Positions 16,477-24,551 of a stretch of DNA of 34,741 nt are shown here, piece by piece (position 1 is the stretch's first letter; each line of letters starts with the position of its first letter). The stretch lies in NCBI GenBank assembly GCA_025358765.1, contig JANYIG010000261.1, positions 1 to 34,741 of the forward strand, in the 5' to 3' direction. The stretch comes from Candidatus Kapaibacterium sp. (GTDB lineage: Bacteria > Bacteroidota > Ignavibacteria > Kapaibacteriales > UBA4661). Both the position numbers and the translations under genes were made by a program. The notes below the pieces were generated by a model that saw nothing but the letters and a program-made list of their open reading frames with translations, ran no database searches and was not told where the DNA came from.

Positions 16477-16568
16477 TGCTACTTCCGGCTGGATGCGCCA
16501 GAGACGAGTAAATCTGTTAACAGCAGCCATTTTTCGGCAGTCGTCTTTTTTGTGAGGTCGTAGGAATC
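16477..16568. repeat. 92-bp direct repeat, copy 2 (3' end of paralogue B)
   Basis: Partner of 15184-15275, same orientation, 1293 bp apart, about 88 of 92 positions identical by eye. Recombination between the copies would remove vapBC and most of one paralogue, leaving a single fused gene. Confidence 0.85.
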
Positions 16569-17045
16569 GTGACCCGGGTTGTCAATAATTGCGCCGATAA
16601 TAAACCCTACAGCACCGCCCAATAAAGCGCCGCGTAAAAATTCAGTATTTCCATAGGGAGAAGAATTGACTCCACCCGCAATCATTGACGTTACAAATGC
16701 CCCACCTATCGAGTACCAAGGACTCATTGACGAACTGTGGGTCATTTTCTCAATATCGCCAACGAACAAGCGTTTGAGGACACTTGCTTGCCCTGTAGAG
16801 CGTTCATAGCGCGACGACTGCTTGTAGGCATACAACCTATCAGCAAGCAAGCTGTCCAAGCGCACTTCTTCAACGCTGATTCTGTTTGTCGTGATAATAT
16901 TCCATTTCAGTTCCTGCGCTTTTCCACTTTGTGCCACCACGCGCTGCGCTGGCACATGCCGTTCTTGTGTCTCTTGTGCAAACGCGGAAGCTGCACAAAC
17001 CAGCAGCAAAGCCGCGAGCATCCAAGTATTGCGGTGTGTCATCAT
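16479..17045 (-). CDS. Exported small protein, paralogue B flanking vapBC
   Basis: A 188-residue paralogue of the product encoded at 15186. It has a signal peptide (MMTHRNTWMLAALLLV, ending ASAFAQ), then the shared blocks [35 protein letters not shown] and VGDIEKM. A Gly-rich hydrophobic region resembling a glycine zipper (SIGGAFVTSMIAGG, RGALLGGAVGFIIGAII) is longer than in paralogue A. The tail [21 protein letters not shown]...SSRK is shared. The first of two adjacent ATGs is used as start. A TATATTTG box and a large palindrome lie upstream. The family has no name I recognise; an envelope role is inferred from the signal peptide and the glycine-rich membrane segments. Confidence 0.65.
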   Translation of the reverse strand: MMTHRNTWMLAALLLVCAASAFAQETQERHVPAQRVVAQSGKAQELKWNIITTNRISVEEVRLDSLLADRLYAYKQSSRYERSTGQASVLKRLFVGDIEKMTHSSSMSPWYSIGGAFVTSMIAGGVNSSPYGNTEFLRGALLGGAVGFIIGAIIDNPGHDSYDLTKKTTAEKWLLLTDLLVSGASSRK

Positions 17046-17080
17046 GATTGTACATTTGTGAAAAAAGTCTTGCGGTATTC

Positions 17081-17184
17081 CCCTCATCCCAACCTTCTCC
17101 CAAAAGCAAAGAAGCCGGATAGAAAGCTCTCGCCCGCCACGCCTTCGTGAGGGGAGAGGATTGGGGAGAGAATTGGGGTGAGGG
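17081..17184. repeat. Imperfect intergenic inverted repeat, REP-like
   Basis: The left arm CCCTCATCCCAACCTTCTCC (17081-17100) and the right arm ending TTGGGGTGAGGG (17164-17184) are complementary apart from a few positions, about 60 bp apart. CCCTCAnCCCAA...CTCTCCC palindromes are dispersed in many unrelated bacterial genomes. Here it fills the gap after the NtrY-like gene and would lie in the leader of paralogue B. Confidence 0.65.
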
Positions 17185-17188
17185 AAAA

Positions 17189-17196
17189 CAAATATA
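17189..17196 (-). promoter_or_regulatory. Putative -7 promoter element for paralogue B / vapBC
   Basis: The minus strand reads TATATTTG. There is no good -33 TTG at 19-21 bp. Transcription from here would give a leader of about 140 nt containing the palindrome at 17081-17184 and could extend through vapBC to the HACL2-like gene. Confidence 0.33.
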
Positions 17197-17231
17197 CGGA
17201 ATCAAGCAGTGATTAACGCATGACTTTCGCC

Positions 17232-18596
17232 TCAAAACCGCAGCGTAAACGTCGTGCCGTGTTCCGGCTGCGACTGAGCCGTGATGCTGCCTCCGTGCAA
17301 TCGCATTATTTGCCGCGCCAAACTCAAGCCAATGCCGGAGCCGTCGGGTTTGGTGGTGAAAAACGGAATAAAAATCTTCTCCAACGCAGACGGCACAATG
17401 CCAGCGCCGTTGTCTGCCACGTACATCACCACGCGCCCACGCTCGTTCAGTCGTGCTGTGAGGCGAATCGTGGGGCTGTGATTGCGTTTGCCTTCCAGCG
17501 CGTGGATTGCATTGATAACGAGGTTGATTAAGGTTTGTTCTAACAGTTTTTCATCGGCGGTAAGCTCCAACGTAGGCGGTTGAACATCCACCACCAACGT
17601 CACGGAAGCCGCTTCTAATCGCGGGCGCAGGAATTCGTGGATGGTTGCAAAGAGTTCCGCAATCACAAAGAGCTTAAAATCGGGTTTGGGAACGCGGGTA
17701 AGATTGCGGTAATTCTCCACGAAGCGCATCAATCCTATGCTACGCTTGTGAATCGTTTGTGCTGCGCTGCGAATATCCGTTACGGTCTCCGTTTGCTGTA
17801 AAGCGCTTGCATCCTGTGATAGAAGGCTGTTGATGGTGTCGGACAGTGACGAAATGGGCGCTATCGAATTCATAATCTCGTGCGTCAACACACGAATGAG
17901 CATTTGCCACGCTTCCATCTCTTTTTCTTCGAGTTCGCTGACGATGTTTTGCAGCGACACCAACGTAAACTCGCGTCCGCTCATGCGGAATTTCGTGCTT
18001 GCCACAACGATTTGCAGCAGCTCATCATCCACAACCAGCTTCACGAGCGCTTTTTCACCTGCTTGCATGGCGGAAAGCTGCGCCGCGAGTGCCTTCCCGC
18101 TTGGTACATGCCGCTCCAAATCGCGAATAAATCGTAGATGTGGAATATTCAAGAGCTTGCGGGCTGCAGGGTTGATAAAATCTATCGCCCCGTGCTGGTC
18201 GAAGGAGAGAAGCCCGATGCCGACGTGCTGCAAAATTGTCTGCACCGCTTGGTATTGCTCTTCTTTTTCGGAGCGGATATGCTGAAACTGCGATAAAACC
18301 TTGTTAAACGCATCCGAAAGCTCTTGAAACGAGCTTCCAAGTGCATCCGGCGCAAAATGCTGCGACGAATCCGCGTATTGCACTGCCTCCAAAAAGCGCA
18401 ATAGCTGGCGGTTCGTGGATTCCACATACCGAATCAAACCCCACATTTGCGCCACCGCCAACACGGTCACAATCGCCATGCTTGCGTACAGCGCCGTATT
18501 TGCGGCAAGGTAGAGCAACAATAACAGCGTTGCGGCAATCGCCAACACGCGTACGATGCACTGAAGGCGAAAATATTTGCGGACGGCGATAGTCAT
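17232..18596 (-). CDS. NtrY-type sensor histidine kinase
   Basis: A 454-residue kinase. Two N-terminal membrane helices (about residues 13-55) are followed by a HAMP-like linker, a PAS-like region (ILQHVGIGLLSFDQHGAIDFINPAARKLL, about 121-150), a dimerisation helix with phospho-acceptor His in RVLTHEIMNSIAPI, and an ATPase domain (NLVINAIHAL, ADNGAGI, FFTTKPDGSGIGLSLARQI). HEIxNSLAPI-type H-boxes and the short periplasmic loop are typical of the NtrY branch. Its ATG overlaps the NtrC-type regulator's stop as ATGA, so the two are translationally coupled and surely act as a pair. The signal sensed is unknown. Confidence 0.9.
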   Translation of the reverse strand: MTIAVRKYFRLQCIVRVLAIAATLLLLLYLAANTALYASMAIVTVLAVAQMWGLIRYVESTNRQLLRFLEAVQYADSSQHFAPDALGSSFQELSDAFNKVLSQFQHIRSEKEEQYQAVQTILQHVGIGLLSFDQHGAIDFINPAARKLLNIPHLRFIRDLERHVPSGKALAAQLSAMQAGEKALVKLVVDDELLQIVVASTKFRMSGREFTLVSLQNIVSELEEKEMEAWQMLIRVLTHEIMNSIAPISSLSDTINSLLSQDASALQQTETVTDIRSAAQTIHKRSIGLMRFVENYRNLTRVPKPDFKLFVIAELFATIHEFLRPRLEAASVTLVVDVQPPTLELTADEKLLEQTLINLVINAIHALEGKRNHSPTIRLTARLNERGRVVMYVADNGAGIVPSALEKIFIPFFTTKPDGSGIGLSLARQIMRLHGGSITAQSQPEHGTTFTLRF

Positions 18597-20005
18597 AATC
18601 CATATTTCTCCATGCGTCGGTACAGCGCAGCCCGCGTCAATCCAAGCTCCTCTGCTGCGTGGCTGACGTTCCCGCTATGTTTCGAGAGTGCTTTGCGGAC
18701 GGCAAGTTTTTCGAGGTCTTCGAGGTTGAAATTTTCGATGGCAAGGTTGGAAACGTTGTCGTTATTCGCTTCCACCGCAGAAAGCGCTATGCTACTTGGT
18801 TGCAACACTTTTTCGTCGTCACTCATTATTACTGCACGTTCTAACGTGTGCTGAAGCTCGCGCACATTGCCGCGCCACGGGTAAGACGTGAGTTTTTTCA
18901 GCGCCGATTGCGACAAGGATTTGACGGGTTTGCGATACTTCGCGCAATATTGGCGTAAAAAATGTTCCGCCAAAAGCGGGATGTCTTCGGAGCGCTTGCG
19001 AAGTGGTGGAAGGTTGATTTCGACCGTGTTCATGCGGTACAGCAGGTCTTGACGGAATTGTTTTTTTTCGACCATTTCGTACAGCGGCATATTCGTCGCA
19101 CAAACGAGGCGAATGTCAATCGGAACATGTTTGTTGCTTCCAACACGTGTAACGGTGCGATTTTGCAGCACGGTCAGCAACTTTGCTTGCAGTGGCAGCG
19201 AGAGATTCCCAATTTCATCCAAAAAAAGCGTTCCGCCGGATGCAATCTCGAAGCGCCCTGCACGGTCTTCCTTCGCATCGGTGAACGCGCCTTTGGTGTG
19301 ACCAAATAGCTCGCTCTCGAACAACGTCTCGCTGATAGCACCCATATCCACGCTGATAAACACCTCGCCCGACCGTGCCGAACGGCGGTGTAGTTCCCGT
19401 GCAGCGACTTCTTTGCCCGTGCCATTTTCACCCAAAATCAGCACTGTCGCATCGGTTTTTGCCACTTTGTCGAGCAGCGTGTTTATGGTTTGCATCACCT
19501 CCGATTGCCCGATGAAATCGTGCGCGGGGGCGTTTTTATCCGCCATTGCGGAAAGCGCAGAACGGAGCGCTGTTTTTTGAGATTTCAGCGTTTCTACCTC
19601 GCGTTTTGTGCCGGAAAGATTCATTGCCGAAGAAATCGTGGCGAGGAGTTTTTCGTTTTCCCATGGCTTCAGCACAAAATCTGTTGCGCCTTGTTTAATG
19701 GCGCGGATGGCGGTATCCATGTCGCCGTAGGCAGTAATCATCACCACCACAGCCGACGGGTCGAGTTCCAAAATGCGCCCAAGCCAGTGAAAACCTTCCT
19801 CGCCGCTGCTCACATCTTTCGTGAAGTTCATATCGAGCAAAATCACGTCGTAGCGCTCGTTTCTAAGCAGCGTGGGAATGGCTTCCGGCTTGGTCTCGCA
19901 ATGAACAAGGGCGTAATGTTGTTTTAACAGCAATCGCAGCGAAAGCAGTACGTCTTCGTTATCGTCAATAGCTAAAATTTTACCGTATTTTTCGTCGTTT
20001 TTCAT
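18593..20005 (-). CDS. NtrC-family sigma-54-dependent response regulator
   Basis: A 470-residue regulator with three domains. The receiver (1-125) has phospho-acceptor D58 in ILLDMNF. The AAA+ domain (about 162-395) has Walker A GENGTGKE (192-199), the sigma-54 contact loop GAFTDA (239-244) and Walker B GGTLFLDEIG (257-266). A Fis-type HTH lies at the C-terminus (about 430-470). The loop differs from canonical GAFTGA by G to D, but keeps the key Phe and Thr; the same variant is known in other NtrC relatives. It would activate sigma-54 promoters when phosphorylated by the NtrY-like kinase, with which it overlaps by 4 bp. No sigma-54 (GG-N10-GC) site was confidently found in the window. Promoter at 20073-20103. 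Confidence 0.92.
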   Translation of the reverse strand: MKNDEKYGKILAIDDNEDVLLSLRLLLKQHYALVHCETKPEAIPTLLRNERYDVILLDMNFTKDVSSGEEGFHWLGRILELDPSAVVVMITAYGDMDTAIRAIKQGATDFVLKPWENEKLLATISSAMNLSGTKREVETLKSQKTALRSALSAMADKNAPAHDFIGQSEVMQTINTLLDKVAKTDATVLILGENGTGKEVAARELHRRSARSGEVFISVDMGAISETLFESELFGHTKGAFTDAKEDRAGRFEIASGGTLFLDEIGNLSLPLQAKLLTVLQNRTVTRVGSNKHVPIDIRLVCATNMPLYEMVEKKQFRQDLLYRMNTVEINLPPLRKRSEDIPLLAEHFLRQYCAKYRKPVKSLSQSALKKLTSYPWRGNVRELQHTLERAVIMSDDEKVLQPSSIALSAVEANNDNVSNLAIENFNLEDLEKLAVRKALSKHSGNVSHAAEELGLTRAALYRRMEKYGL

Positions 20006-20072
20006 CGTTTTTCTTTATGGTGTTATGTATTGGGATTATTCCACGAAATGAAGCTGCAATGCGGTTCGCAGC

Positions 20073-20103
20073 CAAATATACAAAGGATGAAGTGAATGGC
20101 AAA
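20073..20103 (-). promoter_or_regulatory. Bacteroidota-type promoter for the NtrC/NtrY operon
   Basis: The minus strand has TTTG (20103-20100), 19 bp, then TATATTTG (20080-20073), a full match to the Bacteroidota primary-sigma consensus. Predicted start near 20066, leader about 60 nt. Confidence 0.5.
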
Positions 20104-20140
20104 CATTCATCCTGTCGGAACGCTCATCACTCATTTTGCC

Positions 20141-21673
20141 CTATTTCAACATCGTCACATCGCGTTCCAGCGCAAACTCTAACCAATTCTCAAAATCATA
20201 GCCAGAAAATGCTCGTGCCTTGTCCAACAGCGCCTTTGAGCGGTTGCGGTCGCCAGCATTATACGCGATTTCTGCCATCTGGTAGTAGCTCCAAGGAATA
20301 AGCCATTTTTCGCGTTCAGGCTGGGCATCAATCGTTTGTTGGTACAGTGCGAGCGCTTCGGCGGTACGCTGTTGGCGGCGAGTTGCCTCGCCCAAGTGGT
20401 AGAGCGCCTCAGCGCGAACCTCCTTCGAGAGAGCTTCATTGTTTGTTGCGGTTGCAAGCGGTCGCAGCGTTTGTTCTGCCTCCGCAAACCGCAAGGATTC
20501 AACGGCATTCACACCGCGCCAAAGCTGCTTTTGTGCGTCATCCATTGGTGTTTTCGCAAGCTCCTTACATTTTCGCGCTGCATATTGGTCTTCTGTTTCG
20601 ATGGCAAAAAGTTCTGTTGCTTTTTTGTAGCCCTTCACCGCCTGTTCCCGCCTGCCTTCTAACTCCTCTATGAGGGCTAATCGAAACAGTGAATTTACCC
20701 GGAACGAGCGTTCCATCTTGCCTTTGAGGAATTTTTGCAGATATGGCTTCGCGTTTGTAAAATCGCCCAAGCGGAAATACGCTTCACCCATGCGATAACT
20801 TGAATACTGCACAAACGACGAAAAATTTGTGTCCGCCACTTGATTCAAACGCTTGTAGTATTCAAGCGCGTAGGGCAGTTTTTTTAAGTACGCTTGCACG
20901 TTGCCGATGGTGTACAGCACAGGAATGTTGTTTGGGTAGCGCTGCAACAAGTCATTGAGATACGTCAAACCCTTGTCGTAGTCATTGTTGTAGTAAACAG
21001 AGATGATGCCGAGCATCATTTTTGCATCATTGGCGGCAAACGGCGCTTTTTCGGCAGCAATCTGCAATTCGCGCAACCCCAAGTCACGATCGCCTTTAAG
21101 CCCCGCCAGATTTGCTAACCAGCGTGTGTTTTTCGGGATTGCACCCAACATAAAGTGAAAAATGCCCATACCCACGTAAGCGTCGTACTCCGAGGGATTG
21201 CGCTTGAGAACATCCGTCAGGTAGTTGTAGCACGAACGGGCATCCAACGTGCCTTTGACCACGTTTTCCGCCCGCAAGTTCGCAATAGCGCGGAATCCGT
21301 AACTCAAACCAACTACCATGCGGGCGTGGTTTGCAGCCGCGTTGTCATTAGTGTTCTTCATAGCGGCTTCGGCTACGTCAATCGCTTTTTCCGATGCCGC
21401 CACAAACGCCGCGTAATCCGGCGTACTATAGTCAAACAAATACCGCCAAAGATATACCAACGAGCGAAACAAGTATGCACGCGGCTCCGAAGGATTATTG
21501 GCGATAATGCTGTCGAACATAGCGCGGGCATCTGCCAATCGCATCGAATACAGTGCATCAATGCCGGCTGAAAGCGCGGACTCAGTTGGTGGTTTGGTTT
21601 GGGCATTTGCGTGTATGAACGTACAGAATGTAGCGACAACGATGACGATACGTGCGATAAAACGGTGCTTCAT
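20141..21673 (-). CDS. Exported tetratricopeptide-repeat protein
   Basis: A 510-residue protein with a cleavable signal peptide (cleavage after ANA, about residue 24) and helical hairpins throughout. TPR-like units are clear at ADARAMFDSIIANNPSEPRAY, GLTYLNDLLQRYPNNIPVLY, ALEYYKRLNQV, AEAYFRLGDFTNAKPYLQKFL, ALYHLGEATRRQQRTAEALALY and MAEIAYNAGDRNRSKALLD. TPR arrays bind partner proteins; this one would do so in the periplasm or at the outer membrane. The start ATG at 21673 begins the signal sequence. It lies upstream of the NtrC operon on the same strand but 135 bp away, with a separate promoter between. The specific function is not recognisable. Confidence 0.8.
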   Translation of the reverse strand: MKHRFIARIVIVVATFCTFIHANAQTKPPTESALSAGIDALYSMRLADARAMFDSIIANNPSEPRAYLFRSLVYLWRYLFDYSTPDYAAFVAASEKAIDVAEAAMKNTNDNAAANHARMVVGLSYGFRAIANLRAENVVKGTLDARSCYNYLTDVLKRNPSEYDAYVGMGIFHFMLGAIPKNTRWLANLAGLKGDRDLGLRELQIAAEKAPFAANDAKMMLGIISVYYNNDYDKGLTYLNDLLQRYPNNIPVLYTIGNVQAYLKKLPYALEYYKRLNQVADTNFSSFVQYSSYRMGEAYFRLGDFTNAKPYLQKFLKGKMERSFRVNSLFRLALIEELEGRREQAVKGYKKATELFAIETEDQYAARKCKELAKTPMDDAQKQLWRGVNAVESLRFAEAEQTLRPLATATNNEALSKEVRAEALYHLGEATRRQQRTAEALALYQQTIDAQPEREKWLIPWSYYQMAEIAYNAGDRNRSKALLDKARAFSGYDFENWLEFALERDVTMLK

Positions 21674-21721
21674 GGATGACGAGGGAGTTCAGGTGTTGCA
21701 GATATTGATGATGAATGATTG

Positions 21722-21729
21722 CAAATATA
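21722..21729 (-). promoter_or_regulatory. Putative -7 promoter element for the TPR gene
   Basis: The minus strand reads TATATTTG, 48 bp before the ATG at 21673. No TTG lies at 19-21 bp. It is one of four identical octamers in the window, all upstream of minus-strand genes. Confidence 0.35.
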
Positions 21730-21854
21730 GCACAATCTAAGCGGATGTGTGGGGCTTGCTCTGATTTTTGCTTGCGTCTGCCATTGCATCGTTCATGGAA
21801 GTTTCGTAGTTTGAACGAGCCGTATATTATCAAACCGTAATCTCACTTTGAGCA

Positions 21855-22682
21855 ATGATGCAATCCGTCACCATTACCGAACTTGCCTGCCATCCAATCA
21901 AATCCTGCAAAGGTTTTTCCATTGCCGCTGCCGCGCTTGATACACAGGGGCTTGTGGGCGACCGACGTTTTTTGATTGTCAACGAACACGGGCGATTTTT
22001 GACGCAACGCGAACATGCTCGGATGGCGCTCATAGAGCCGATACTGACCGATGATGGCGTAACGCTTCATGCGCCGAATATGCAGCCACTCACTGTGCAG
22101 AATATAGAAGAAGGCGCAGCGTTTGACGCAGTTATATGGGATGATACGGTTCGTGTGGTGTCGCAAGGCGCGGAGGCGGCTGCGTGGCTTTCTGCTTTTT
22201 TGGGAATATCGTGTCGGTTGGTTCATATGGAACGTGGTTTTGTGCGGCTGGTAGATAAAGAGTACGCTGTGCGCCCGACCGATCAAACATCATTTGCTGA
22301 TGGATATCCGCTCCTACTTATCTCTGAAGCGTCATTGAACGACTTAAACACGCGCATCATGGCTTCCGGCGGCGCTTCAGTGCCAATGAACCGTTTTCGT
22401 CCGAATATTATTGTCACCGGTTGCGAGGCATTTGCTGAAGACTGTTGGCGACGCATTCGCATTGGCGGTATTACGTTCGACCTCGTCAAACCTTGTGCGC
22501 GGTGCAACATTCCCACAATTGACCAAACAACGGCACACATTCATCATGGCAAAGAACCAGTGGTAACGCTCAAAACCTACCGCAAAAGTGTGGACGGAAA
22601 AAAAATTCTTTTTGGGCAAAACCTGATTCATAACGGCGCTGGAACGCTCAACGTAGGTGACGCTGTCGAAATTCTCGCATAA
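21855..22682 (+). CDS. MOSC-domain protein (YcbX/mARC-like)
   Basis: A 275-residue protein with an N-terminal MOSC_N beta-barrel (ITELACHPIKSCKG, LVGDRRFLIVNEHGRFLTQRE) and a C-terminal MOSC domain with NRFRPNIIVTG, KPCARC (C214 and C217) and NLIHNGAGTLNVGDAVEIL. The Cys in KPCxRC is the molybdenum-cofactor ligand of YcbX and mitochondrial mARC, which reduce N-hydroxylated compounds. No C-terminal ferredoxin domain is fused, as in mARC, so a separate electron donor is needed. An adjacent in-frame ATG lies 3 nt downstream. It is divergent from the TPR gene and 18 bp upstream of the M61 peptidase gene, which it may be co-transcribed with, although no functional link is known. Confidence 0.85.
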   Translation: MMQSVTITELACHPIKSCKGFSIAAAALDTQGLVGDRRFLIVNEHGRFLTQREHARMALIEPILTDDGVTLHAPNMQPLTVQNIEEGAAFDAVIWDDTVRVVSQGAEAAAWLSAFLGISCRLVHMERGFVRLVDKEYAVRPTDQTSFADGYPLLLISEASLNDLNTRIMASGGASVPMNRFRPNIIVTGCEAFAEDCWRRIRIGGITFDLVKPCARCNIPTIDQTTAHIHHGKEPVVTLKTYRKSVDGKKILFGQNLIHNGAGTLNVGDAVEILA

Positions 22683-22700
22683 ATTTTCACCTCATTCTGA

Positions 22701-24506
22701 ATGAAGACATTTCACATTCTCATATTGGCTCTGCTTCTTGTTTCGGGGACAGCCTACGCAAAAGTTGCAAAAACGCTTTCCTATCATGTGAATCTAAACG
22801 ACCGTTCCGACGATACGTTTAAGGTGAAGGTGCGGGTGAACAACCTCAAACCCGAAAACGCTGTGTACCAATTTGCATCCACCGCTCCCGGTGCGTATCA
22901 AGTGATGGATATGGGTAAATACGTGCGGTCGTTTGAGGCATTCGATAAAAAAGGGGAGAAGCTCAAAACCAAGCGTATTTCCACGAACCAGTGGAAAATT
23001 GAAAACGTTGCGAAAGCCACCGAAATACGCTACTCCATTGCCGAAACATGGGATACGCCGATGACCGCAGACCCAATTGACCTTATGTGCGGCTCCTCGC
23101 TCGAAAACGACCATGCGCTGATTAACGGACAAGCAGTATTTGGCTTCCCAAGCGGGATGCAGAGTATTCCGCTTGACATCACTATTAGTCATCCGGCGGC
23201 ATGGCGTGTGGGTACTGCGTTGGAGGCAGACAGCATTGGCGTTTTCCATGCTAAAAACTACGACCATATTGTGGATTCACCAATTCTCTTAGGTCGGCTA
23301 ACAAAGGCGGAAACACAGGTGCGTGGCGCAAAAATTGAAATTTATACGTATTCCAAAACCGACAAAGTGAAATCCGAACAGCTTTTGGGTGCAATGCAAA
23401 CAATGCTCACAGCTGCGGGCGATTTTATCAAAGAAATGCCCGTGCAACGTTATACGTTTCTTTACCACTTTGAAGACCAGACGTACGGCGCGTGGGAGCA
23501 TTCGTACAGTTCCGAGTATGTGTTCGAGGAAGAAGAATACACGCCGCAACTGGGGAAATTCGTGACGGATATCGCCGCGCATGAGTTTTTCCATATCGTT
23601 ATTCCGCTCAATGTTCATAGCGAAATTATCGAAAAATTCAACTTCGTCACGCCGACTGCATCCGAACACTTGTGGCTCTACGAAGGCGTGACGGAATGGG
23701 CTGCTCACGCAATGCAGCTTCGATCGGGGTTAAAAACAATCACGGCGTATTTGACGGATATTAGTCAGAAAATCGGTACCGATGCGACGCTCTACGATCG
23801 GAATTGTAGCCTTAGTCGCTTGTCGCTTACGTCCTACACGCGGGACGGTCAGCTGCAATACGGCAATATCTACCAGCGCGGGGCGCTTGTGGCGGGCTTG
23901 TTGGACATTCGGTTGCTGGAGCTTTCTGGCGGGAAGCGGGGTTTACGGGAGGTCGTGATGGAATTAGCAAAACTCTACGGACCCAATCAGCCGTTTCCTG
24001 AAAAAACATTTATCGAGGAGTTTGTAAAGCTCACCTATCCCGAGATTGCAGTCTTTTTTGAGCATTACGTTCATCATGCGAACCCCCTGCCCATTAAAGA
24101 ATATTACGAAAAATTAGGCATTATCTATCGGGAGACCTTAATCACCGACCAAGACCTGTCGGATGCGGGATTCAAGGTGACGGGGTTGCCCGGAAAACTC
24201 GTGATTACGGATTACCTGAACACCCTTACAACAATCGACGGCGCTGGTCTTCGGGAAAACGATACCATTATTGGCTTGAACGGCGAATCGGTGACAACAA
24301 TAAACGCAAAACAATTTATGGCGCTTTTGCTCAAACGCGACATCGGAAAAGCATATAGTCTGACGCTTTTGCGCGGCGGCAAAAACCTGACACTCCATTT
24401 GACAATGAATAGTCGCAAGGAAGAACAATACCATCTGTTTGAACTTGCAGCTAATCCTTACAAACGTCAACTCGCTCTCCGCGCTGCGTGGATGCGGAAT
24501 CTATAA
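22701..24506 (+). CDS. M61-family (glycyl aminopeptidase-like) metallopeptidase with PDZ domain
   Basis: A 601-residue exported peptidase. The signal peptide is cleaved after AYA (residue 20). An N-terminal beta-domain leads to the zinc site HEFFH (294-298) with third ligand E328 in LYEGVTEW, preceded by GAWEHSYSSEY (263-273), which corresponds to the conserved substrate-binding block of M61. A C-terminal PDZ-like domain (about 490-575: GLRENDTIIGLNGESV) would bind peptide ends. It is expected to trim peptides from the N-terminus in the periplasm. The ATG is 18 bp after the MOSC gene; an S9 peptidase gene follows after 45 bp, so two periplasmic peptidases are probably made together. Confidence 0.88.
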   Translation: MKTFHILILALLLVSGTAYAKVAKTLSYHVNLNDRSDDTFKVKVRVNNLKPENAVYQFASTAPGAYQVMDMGKYVRSFEAFDKKGEKLKTKRISTNQWKIENVAKATEIRYSIAETWDTPMTADPIDLMCGSSLENDHALINGQAVFGFPSGMQSIPLDITISHPAAWRVGTALEADSIGVFHAKNYDHIVDSPILLGRLTKAETQVRGAKIEIYTYSKTDKVKSEQLLGAMQTMLTAAGDFIKEMPVQRYTFLYHFEDQTYGAWEHSYSSEYVFEEEEYTPQLGKFVTDIAAHEFFHIVIPLNVHSEIIEKFNFVTPTASEHLWLYEGVTEWAAHAMQLRSGLKTITAYLTDISQKIGTDATLYDRNCSLSRLSLTSYTRDGQLQYGNIYQRGALVAGLLDIRLLELSGGKRGLREVVMELAKLYGPNQPFPEKTFIEEFVKLTYPEIAVFFEHYVHHANPLPIKEYYEKLGIIYRETLITDQDLSDAGFKVTGLPGKLVITDYLNTLTTIDGAGLRENDTIIGLNGESVTTINAKQFMALLLKRDIGKAYSLTLLRGGKNLTLHLTMNSRKEEQYHLFELAANPYKRQLALRAAWMRNL

Positions 24507-24551
24507 CATTCTCATCAAAATAATTAACCATCCTTCAACCCTCATTCCTGC

